Below, one piece after another: positions 54,983-64,000 of a stretch of DNA of 64,000 nt. The stretch lies in the NCBI RefSeq assembly GCF_002775205.1, contig NC_036464.1, positions 7,557,291 through 7,621,290 of the forward strand, in the 5' to 3' direction. A model generated the notes under the pieces. It was given only the letters and a program-made list of their open reading frames with translations. It ran no database searches and was not told the origin of the DNA. Origin of the DNA: Xiphophorus maculatus (lineage: Eukaryota; Chordata; Actinopteri; Cyprinodontiformes; Poeciliidae). Numbering within the stretch: position 1 is the stretch's first letter; each line of letters opens with the position of its first letter. The position numbers and the translations under genes are program-made.

Positions 54983-55404
54983 TAGACCTGTCACACAAAA
55001 ACAATAAATCAATTATACCATAATAAATTTCAATAAACTCAATAATTTTCATTTGCTTGATTTGTTGTTTTTCTTTTTTTTCTCTCTCTTTTTACCAAAA
55101 ACTGACTGATAAAAGTCTTATTCTGGTTTTTTGTCTCAACTATTCCTTTTTTTGAAAGATAATTTTGTTTTGAGACTTCATAATTTATTTTATGTATTGT
55201 TTCTGTTGTTTTCTATATTTATGTTGGATATACAAAATGTCTTCCAGCTCTAGTGTTTAAATGTTCATTAGAATTTAAAGTTTATTGAACTTTGAGAATG
55301 TGTTGTTGCATTTTTATGTTAACTATTACTATGATATTACTTGAAATATTTCTCAAAACAACCTTATCGTTTAAGTTCTGGGACAATTTATCGTGACAGG
55401 CCTA
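54983..55404. mobile_element. hAT-type MITE with 8-bp target duplication
   Basis: It starts TAGACCTGTCAC and ends GTGACAGGCCTA. It is flanked by GATAAACT (54975-54982) and GATAAACC (55405-55412), 7 of 8 identical. The 422-bp interior is AT-rich and non-coding. Confidence 0.78.
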
Positions 55405-55674
55405 GATAAACCATCTCCGAGGATGTCAAACATCAAAACAGATTGTCTACATGAGTAAAAAAAAAAAAACACACACCTGCCACTCCTGCCAAAACAGAAA
55501 ATTCACACAAAACTCTACAGTAGCAGATTGTAATAACGTCGCCTGGTCAGGTGAGTTTCAGGTTTAGCTGTGACATTTGGATGGTATCGCCAGAATTTGG
55601 TACAAACAAAAGCAGTTCCATGAACTGGTGGTCGAGGTGGTGTGGGAAATATTTTCTTGGCTTACTTTAGGCTC

Positions 55675-55980
55675 TCAAGGTTTTCCCCATAAAACCCGCT
55701 GAGCCTGGTGGTAGGGGCGCTCGGCAGTCATTCATCCAGGGGCCTGCCGTGTTGTTAAGTTAAAATTTTTTTAAAGTTGACAGGAAATTTTTAAATATCA
55801 CTTAATAATTCTGTGTTATTGAAAGATTAATATCTGAAGACTCATTATAAAGTCTTAAAAAATGCAAACATAAAAAAAAAAATTCAATAAATAAGCAATT
55901 TTAAACCTGGTGGGGGCACAAGTAAAGCCTGGAGGCCCCTCAGTCATGTAATACACTGGGGGAAACCCTGGACTCCTCAA
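55675..55980. mobile_element. MITE-like element with TTTCCCC termini
   Basis: CAAGGTTTTCCCCAT on the left is mirrored by CTGGGGGAAACCCTGG on the right. The inside has GGTGGTAGGGGCGCTC and CCTGGTGGGGGCACAAG. The target duplication is unclear. Confidence 0.5.
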
Positions 55981-56029
55981 TACTAAATATGTAACATCTA
56001 ACCTTCACAACCTACATATTTATTGTTGG

Positions 56030-56240
56030 TGACCATGTCTTGACAAGATGAGATCTACTGACCTACACAGTCAACAGATCTCACTCCAGTTGAGCATCCT
56101 GGATGAGGCTGATTGGGGATTTGCATAATCTGTTAAATGGTGTAATGTAAATATGGACCAAAAACCCTGAGCAATGTTTCAGAAACCTTGCTGAACCTCT
56201 TCTGTGGAGAATCAAAGTGGTATTGAAGACAAAACAAGTC
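56030..56240 (+). mobile_element. Tc1-like 3' fragment
   Basis: The sequence from AGCATCCTGGATGAGGCTGA through ATATGGACCAAAAACCCTGA to GAGAATCAAAGTGGTATTGA matches the C-terminal region of a Tc1-like transposase. Confidence 0.6.
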
Positions 56241-58580
56241 ATATCTGGTACTAATATGATGATCAGTGAGTGCAGGTTAAACAGCTGCCAGGTACTGGCC
56301 ATACTTTCACCAAATGTTTCCATCTTTGTGACATTCTTCAGAGAAAGCTGCATTACAGAGATAAGGAAGTGAGTAATAAGGAAATCTGTGCCTATCTGGG
56401 ACACTGTTGTAAATCCTGGCTTACGCTGTGATTAAAGACGGACACCTTTTTGCGCCCATTTCTCGTCTTGCGCTTGATCTATGCTCGATTGGGGCCGCAG
56501 TGCATTAAAAAAGCTAACTGCTCCGCTTTGTGTGCCATTTTGGATCACATAAATATTAATGATGAAAGGCTTGCAAGTGCTTTCACCAGTGAGGGAAAAG
56601 CATCAGCGTCTTCAATTAGAACCGTACTGTACAGTTGTTAGAGTGAGAAGTTTTGCTGTTCAGCCACAATCCATTTGTCTACCCCTCTCTTTTTCATATG
56701 AGCACCTCATCAGATCAGTGGTCCTGATGGGTTTTAAAGGTCAGAGGAGACCTACACGTCATGCCAGATCAGTGCACTGGGCTCCTGGAGGGAGAAATTG
56801 ATTCTTCTTTGCCTGTTTCCCTGAACATTTTCTTCCATTTAGCATTCAGGAAAGGGGGATGGTATAGCAGAAAAACAGCAAATGCTACAATATGAATATG
56901 CACTGTTTTTGTAGTCTGTGGACAGCATTTCATCTTTCGAATACATCTGTGATGATGACCCATTAACTAGCTGAATGAAATTTGTGTGTGCATGTGTTCG
57001 AGTATGTTTCTTCTTCTCTTTTGGCAGCTGTCTGCACTCTAAATTAGAGAGATCAAGGATGTGCTGACAAGTGACAGCAAAGTGGGAGTCAAACTTTAGA
57101 GCTCAAGACTCCATCTGATGCTCTGGTATGTTATTACCACAATAAAATTATACAAGGAAAAGCACAAAAGCATGATTTTGCGAAGGTGTGCGTGCCTCTG
57201 TGGTTCTCAGCAGGAGGTTGGTGTTTCACACCCTTTTAGCTGCCCGCCTCCCTTGAACACACCCACCACATACCATGCCAGCTGCAGCTGTTGTGCCTCA
57301 ATGCTAGAGATGTAAGAAATTCCTCTCCCTCTGCAATTAGAGAAGCAGTTTGCTGAATAGCACACATTGCAATGGCCTAAAGTTGCACTTGGTCCTTTCT
57401 ACTGCCGATAACACAGAGTAAATAGAAACTGATGAGTGAGAATTGTAGAAAAAAAAAATGTCCCCGTCTGTCTGCGAGTTGACAGATTGTGTTTTGTGCA
57501 AACTGCTTTTTGTGGCATCCTGAAGAAACCCAAGGGTGTAAAAAAGACCTCATTGATGGGGTGGGTTTCTCATGCCTGACTGAAAATGCTCTCTTTCCTT
57601 CGAGTCAAGTGGTGCATTGTGATCCTGACCAAAGAAATGCAAATATATAGAACAGATGTACTGCTTCTCCTTTTTTCCAAGCTTGTCTGGGGGAGTAATC
57701 CCTCATTCTGGTGGAGGTTCAGTCAGATGCACCATGGGTGCAAGACTGAAGTGTTAACAAGGGAAAAGCCATGTCACCCAGGCGCATGTGATGGCTGCCG
57801 CCTTTCAGGGTCTTTCCTCAATAAGGCTAGATGCTCAGGAGAGATAAATGGAAGCTTTTGTGGCCTTTGCCAGAGGGGAGAGCCGCACAAAGGAGGACAC
57901 ACACAGAGCACGGTCTTTTTCAAAGGAGAAAAAGCTAAAAGCAGCATTTCTACAAACCCTTCTCCTTTCTGTCTTTCACTCCACATCTTTATTTCTCTCA
58001 CTTTTACTCTAGCGTTCCCTGGATCTTTTCCTGCTCCGTGAGAACCGAAACTTACTCACAAAATGTTTCCATAAATGGGCTGAGGGAATGGAAAATAACT
58101 CCATTTGCCAGTGCCTTCCTCTCTGCACTCTCTGCACTACATGTCCCCTCTGTGGGGCTGTGGACAGTGCTCAAGTACACTCCCCTTAATGATGCTCAGT
58201 GTTTTACAATGCTCCGAGCCAGAGTGCATCTAATACATCCTGTGCACAGCAGCCTCAATATAGCAGCGCTGCTCCTACTTATTGGATATTACCTCCACTA
58301 ACTGGACTACTCTGGACAGAATGGAGTTTAAATTTATTCTTCTGCACCTTCTTCAACAACGCAAGAAAATGCACTCTTAGAATCACTACTTGCAAATGTA
58401 TTTATGTTATAACAACTAATTTAAATGTAATGGCAAGACTATGGCACAATTGAAAACCAAACAAAAGATGGGCATCAACTTAAACTAACACTGAAAGTAA
58501 GGAGAGCAATCCTGGAAAAAGAACCTGCTAGAAGCTTTGAAAGATTTGAAGCCGTGATGGAAGTTTATGATCCAACAGGA
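56241..58580. other. Intronic/intergenic, largely unique sequence
   Basis: A 151-codon frame at 57586-58041 has no domain and no splice context. The interval 57580-58060 is non-repetitive by eye and is a candidate conserved non-coding element. No gene supported. Confidence 0.45.
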
Positions 58581-58584
58581 CAAG

Positions 58585-58925
58585 GATTGGATATGTCAAA
58601 TCCATCCATCCATTTTCTGTACACCCTTGTCCCTAATGGGGTCAGGAGGGGTGCTGATGCCTATCTCCAGCAAACATTTCGGGTGAGAGGTCGCCAGTCT
58701 GTTACAGGGCAACACAGAGACAGACAAGACAAACGCCTATGGAGAAGTTAGCGAAACCAAGTAACCTAACAGTCTTGTTTTTGGACTGTGGGAGGAAGCC
58801 GGAGTACCCGGAGAGAACCCACGCAAGCACAGGGAGAACATGCAAACTCCATGCAGAAAGACCCTGGGCTGGAAATCAAACCCAGAATCTTCTTGCTGCA
58901 AGGCAACAATGTTACCAACACTTAC
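58585..58925 (+). mobile_element. L2-like/SINE 3' element
   Basis: It starts CCATCCATCCATTTTCTGTA and runs through TTTTTGGACTGTGGGAGGAA, CCGGAGTACCCGGAGAGAAC and AACATGCAAACTCCATGCAG. That is the classic widespread fish retroposon tail. The preceding part is missing. Confidence 0.8.
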
Positions 58926-61280
58926 TCTAGGTCAAAACATTTTCATTTGGTAGGATGGCCCAGTAAAAGTCAAGACAAGACTTGAAAATGAATGTTCAGA
59001 CTCTCTCCATCCACTTGGAATAAGTTTGTCTTAGAAGAATGGGAAAAACTTTCAATGTCTGAAGACTCAACACTAGTTGGAGCGTGCCTCACACAACTTG
59101 CAGCTGAAACTGCATGAATGGTTGTTCTAAAATATGTAGAGAAATACACACCACACTTGTTTAGAACAATGAAAACCTTCCTTGTGTGAAGGTTTATCTA
59201 ATAAACTCCCAATAAACAGCGAAAGTTTGTTTTGTCTTGACAAATTGTGAAGAGGCACGGAAACTTTTGCTTCTCATTTAGACTTTTCCACTGTTTTTAC
59301 CTTTCTCTACAGCCTCCTTTATGTATTTATGTTAGATATTCTATCCTGCCTCCCCCGTGTGACTCTTGGTGTAATGTTGACTTAACTGTCACTTTGTGGT
59401 TGTCTGGGCTTTTTACATGTACATTAGCATGACTGTTGTTGCCTGCATCTGCGGGCCATCCTGCAAGCATGAGGCTATCTCGCATGTGGGTGACTGGCCT
59501 GGAAACAGATGTTTTTGATGCCACTGGTAGGGAAAAAGCTTTGAAAGTGAGTCCGTAAAACAGATGCAAGCTGCTTTGCTAACCACAGCCGCCTAGTTCT
59601 CAGGAATGCCATCAGACCCGTTCTTTTCTAGGGTCTTGATATGCAGCCTGTGGAGAGTAAGACCAGCTCTCACTTAATAAACCCGTCCCTTTGGAGAAGT
59701 TTATTAATTACAGAACAACTCTGCTCTTCTGGAACAGAGATTCCAGATGGCCCTGGATACCCCTCAAAAATAATCTTTCTGTTGTATTTTTTTGTTTTTA
59801 TCTTTGGCTTATCTTACATGTTTTAATCTTGTATTTGTAGCAAATACTAACGGCGTGCCAACAGGGTCAATGCATGAAGAGATTTAAATCTTGTTACATT
59901 GCTTGTTCTGCTTCAATTTCTCTTGCCAACTGTGGTGCACACATCTGCCGCTGTATTCTGTCCACAGAAAATGCTTGCAACTGTCCCCATTTGCCTATTA
60001 ACCAAATAGTTACTAGGGTCAACTTTCCTGTTGATGCTTCCTCTGCAAACATAAGTAGAGAATCTTTAAAATAAATGGCTTCCAGCACACTCCTAATCTT
60101 CCCATAATTTCTCAGGTCTGTAATTAATCATATTTTATTTATAGTGCGTGCAATTTCCAAAAAATGCAATTGATGCACCGATGGCACAAGAACTTGATCA
60201 TGATAGCCTTTTTAGTTTAATTTGTAGATAGAAATGGCTCAGAATTGTCTTGAAAATTCTACTCAGTTGTTTGCTAGCAATGAAAAACTTTAGCAAAATG
60301 GTAAAAAAAAAAAAAATGCCAAGAATATGCCTCTAATACTGGAAACCCAGTTCTGAATGGTTGTCAAACCTCAGATTCAAGAGGAGCAGTGTGGCTTTAA
60401 TGCTTGGTCCACTTTTGGTTTGTGAATCAGGACAAGCTTACAGCCGGTTTCTCCAAGCCTTTCTGTGGATTTTGATGCAGGCCCGCACTGGGTCAAAGTA
60501 AGTTTCAGACCATGATTCTTAAGCAAAATAAGGTTTTCTTCTCTCTTTGGGTTTGAGATAAATAGGGTTTCTTGTTGTCTTGTTCAAATGTCATGGTGGG
60601 ATGGAGTATCAGCTCTATTGACAGCCTGACTTGTCTGGATTAGAGTGAGCAAAGCTCTGGTCTATGTTGTTGAAAGAAGAGTTGAGCAAACAGCCAAAGC
60701 TCTTGGGTTCTGTCATGAAATATGGATCATTATAGAAGGAAGAAGATCTCTGATGGAAGCAGCTTCATCCTTGGTGCAGATGGGTTCACTTTCAAAGATG
60801 GAGAAAGAAGCTCCATCACCAGGGAGAGCTTTGTGTCCAGCTGCTTCTTCTCCAGATCGAATAGAGTCAGCTGTGGCCTTTTAACCATCTGATCAAGATG
60901 TTTCTGCACCTCCTGTTGTCATTTTTTGGACCCAGAAGCCGAGTGAGGATCCATTGGAGGATTTATATTTTCTTTTCTGAGGCTACAATACCTTGGACTT
61001 CCCCAAAAGGAGTTGAAACGTGTCTTGGTTCTCTTCTTAGAATATAAGTTGCTGTGCTTTTTTTATTTTCCAGACTTGTGATGCAATGAAATAATGCAAT
61101 ATTTATTCTAACTGGCTGCTGTGTCTGTGCCTTATGACTAGGTCAACCAGGAATATTCACCACTTCCTTTCATGTGAATCATTTAGCGGCCCAAAGGGGA
61201 AAAGCATCAAGTGATTTCAAACTGAACAAAATATAAGCTTGTGTGACTGATTTGTCTTTTTCTTCGGGAGCTAAAATCTC
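58926..61280. other. Intronic/intergenic, no gene seen
   Basis: AT-rich, with short frames only. A poly-A run lies at about 60303-60315. Confidence 0.5.
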
Positions 61281-61289
61281 TCTGATACA

Positions 61290-62160
61290 CATCTTGTCTT
61301 CATGGCTGCTGATTTAGTCCATTTCTCATTCCTTTATTATGCTTAGATTGCCTTGAACTGCCAGGAGCAACAATGTGTCTCTCTGTGAATTCACCCGATC
61401 ACCGCACATATCTGCTCTCCCTCCCTCAACTTTCCATCTTTGTTCATAAGGGAGGTCTGCTGTCACTCAGGGCTGTCATATGCAGAAAAAAGTTGCCTAG
61501 CAACAACGGAGAGAGATGCGAATGAAGCCGCTGTTTACTCTCCTCCTCCAGCCCCCCCAACTCATGTGCCCATTAACCCCTTCTCATTTATTCTCCCCCT
61601 CTGTCGGAAAGATGAAGTGGAAGTGATGGATAGAAGAGGCAGCGTAGCTATCCGGCTCTCTGATAGATTTAGACAACAGATTCAGGACAAACTGAGAGGA
61701 GGGGAGATGTTCGGAGACTCCTGTTGTCACCCAGCTGTTATTCCTGTTTTCCTCTCCGTAGGAGGGGAAGGCCATTTCCCTAAATGCCTGCTCCTGTTCC
61801 ACTCAGCATAACTTGTACTACCAAAGCACGCTGTTATCAGCAGGACTAAAAATATCAGACAGCAAATGTATCACAGGCCTGCCTATCGTCACACCCTCCA
61901 GAAAAAAAGAGTACAATCTGAGGCGATGCCGGTGCCCTGCGTCCTTTCTGCATTATTACATGTTCCCCTGGTGGAAGCAATCAGGCGCCATGCCTTTGTT
62001 GCTTCCCACATTATGCTGTTTCAACTGGTTGCTGTAATCATGCAGGAAGGTTCAGTAGTTTCCACACTGCCACGCTGGGTATACTTGTCTTTTCGGAGTG
62101 GGTGCAGAGTGACAGTCACCCTGAGGGTTGTTTGATTAACAGAGACTGCAGAGTGACACA
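61290..62160. promoter_or_regulatory. Unique island with RFX X-box (candidate enhancer)
   Basis: Non-repetitive, less AT-rich stretch containing the perfect X-box GTTGCCTAGCAAC at 61492-61504. A 123-codon frame (61440-61811) overlaps it but shows no domain or exon signals. The enhancer role is inferred. Confidence 0.35.
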
Positions 62161-64000
62161 CTGTACGGATCCACTAATCAGAGTTTTGCAGCTTTTGTCC
62201 AAACTTTGCTTTTCTTTTATAATTTGGATTTCAACCTGTTAGCTTGTAGGCTTGCAAATGGGGAAGATATATTCGAGTTCTGGGTTTTTTTTTAATTACA
62301 ATCCATGAGTTTCTTTGTAAATCTCACTATTTATCGTTTTTTTGTCCCAATATTCTATCTCAGCTGAGATCTTCTTTCTTGTTTCCAAATGTCAACAGCA
62401 AATAATCTCAATTAATGAACTTAACTGAAATTTCTTCAGTTAAGTTGTGCCTCTGTTCCTTTCTTTTATTCCTGGAGAGGTTTAATTATCATTAGATGAA
62501 TCCCTGGCAGTGATCCTGTTTATTTAGATCAATAAAATCTGTTTCTCCAGTTACCAAAATTAAAATGTTTTTCTTGCAAACATGTATTGCTTTGCATGTG
62601 GATCCGTTTGTGTAATGACTACCTTCGGTATGTAAATTACCCAGCAAAACTGGTCGTCCGTGTGCAAACGAGCTCTTCTCCACAGGCCTTCTCTGCACAT
62701 ATGTGTAGGCTGATGAATAGTCCGTCTGTTTGCAGGGATGCAGCGACAGAGAACTCTTAAGTGTTACCTCCTGGGGCTTCCCACTCTTCAAATAAAACCC
62801 TTTCCTTCCCTGCAACTCAAATCAAAGCCGAGAACCTGCCTGCAGAGGCTGGATCAAAGCCGACTGTGCCGCAAAGAGCTGTGCTTGCTGCTATTCATTG
62901 AGCTTGATTAAAGTCTGTCATTTCCTGCTATTAACACCTTCCTGCCTCCGACCTGAAACAGGCAGAGCAAAGCAGTCATCAGGAAGTGGCTAGAATGACA
63001 CTGTTTTTATGTTTTTCTAATTAAGCTGCCTCAAACTCAATTATGGAAGAGAGGAAATATATAATCAAGTCATTAAGCAATGCACAGAAATGCTATTAAT
63101 ATAGTCTTGAAGGAGGACTGACGGGGAAGTTGTGCAAAACATTCAAGCAGGTTTTTTTAACTTGTTTGTAGTTAGCTGCGACTTGTTCAAACAAGCCTAA
63201 CAAGTTTCCTGTGTGCCTACTTGTCACAGATTTGGATCGTAAATCAACACAGTCACAACTGTCAAACTGTTGACTGACATTTTGTGCTAAAAGCTATCTG
63301 CTGTGGTTTTTTAATAAGAGGATGTGCTTGGAGATGTGCCAACCAGACATTTATGGACTTCAGTTTCTGAAAGTCTTTGACACAAATTTTAGCTCTATAA
63401 TTAGCTAAATTCATCATATTTTTATTTCCCTCTATATGTATGTTAGGGGCAGAGGTGACTTCTCTGAGAAGAGTTGCTTTAACCAGTATTTGCAAATATT
63501 TTTTGCACATATAAGCAAAATCAAAATGATTAAGGAGTGGATTTTTAAAGCTCTTATAATGTTATTTTATTAGCATTTTTAGCCCTGTTTCATCACAAAC
63601 TATTACGTGCAGTCTCTGTAAATTCCTGAAATTTCCAAAAGGACAGCTATATTTCCAAATCCAGCATTTTTCACAACACGGGAGAAGTTTAGAAGCTCAA
63701 AAACGTAAAACCAAGCAGCTTTTCTGCAATGCGTTAAACCTTTAAGTCTGCTCTTGGTCAGTTCTCCTCTTTGTTACTTTGAATAAATGAAATTGCTTGC
63801 ACCTGTCAAAGTCCACCTCTGTCGTAGCAACCTGAATGAACAGACATACATTTACAGAAAATAATTTATATTTAATTAGTGTCTTACAGCTTTTGTTCTT
63901 CAATTTCAACCATCTGACGACAGGTTTCACACCAAAACGTATTGCTATTTGCATAACCTGTTAGCATGTAGATATGATGCGGTTATTGATCAGAAACAAA
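62161..64000. other. Intronic/intergenic to window end
   Basis: No gene is supported. The part at 62630-62960 is less AT-rich and not visibly repetitive. Confidence 0.45.

Noticed and set aside
55706..55722. CTCF site in GGTGGTAGGGGCGCTC
   Set aside because: The core lacks one G relative to the consensus and lies inside a MITE-like repeat.
57586..58041. 151-codon + strand gene
   Set aside because: No recognisable domain, no splice signals and a composition that shifts along the frame; probably chance.
61440..61811. 123-codon + strand gene
   Set aside because: No domain or exon borders. The sequence is better explained as a non-coding regulatory island.
1..64000. CRISPR array, integrated virus or bacterial-type defence cluster
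   Set aside because: No regularly spaced repeats, no gag/pol-type frames with LTR pairs and no operon-like gene packing were seen.

Overview
This window is nuclear DNA of a ray-finned (teleost) fish. It is AT-rich and has spliced genes with GT-AG introns. It is full of decayed Tc1/mariner, hAT, PIF/Harbinger-like and L2-like elements of the kinds typical of percomorph fish. The microsynteny ntpcr - map10 matches the vertebrate block that lies on human 1q42. I cannot name the species. There is no bacterial operon, CRISPR array, provirus or rRNA/tRNA gene.

Region 1 (about 0.6-22.1 kb, + strand) holds the 3' part of a large gene. I reconstructed 23 coding exons that join in one unbroken frame of 1,767 residues, and the 5' end lies outside the window. 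The product has degenerate spectrin-like helical repeats, a 620-residue disordered segment in one 1,860-nt exon, a beta-spectrin-type PH domain and a short basic C-terminus. I do not recognise the orthologue. Its introns carry Tc1-like fossils, a tRNA-derived SINE, hAT MITEs and other repeats.

Region 2 (22.1-32.3 kb) is intergenic and holds no gene I can support. It contains a 1.3-kb Sleeping-Beauty-like Tc1 fossil, a repeat with an embedded six-unit telomeric hexamer array, and stretches of apparently unique sequence.

Region 3 (32.3-40.4 kb, - strand) holds two complete genes in tandem. The first is ntpcr, a THEP1-family nucleoside-triphosphatase with 5 exons and 198 residues. The second is the single-exon map10, a microtubule-associated protein of 771 residues. 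Both have housekeeping-type promoter motifs: NRF1/ETS-like at ntpcr, and CRE plus ZNF143-like at map10.

Region 4 (41.8-64 kb) begins with a GC-box-rich segment ending in a good splice donor at 42023/42024. By synteny this may be the non-coding first exon of sipa1l2, on the + strand and head-to-head with map10. The following 22 kb has no coding exon I can support. It looks like a first intron or a regulatory desert, with nested MITEs, a perfect RFX X-box, a strong hairpin and several islands of unique sequence.

The three gene units are not a pathway. They are neighbours, and the conserved part is the ntpcr-map10(-sipa1l2) block. I found no clearly novel biological system. The most unusual items are the unrecognised spectrin/PH protein, an exon that starts with a perfect splice-donor motif (recursive-splice-like), and the telomeric hexamer insertion.
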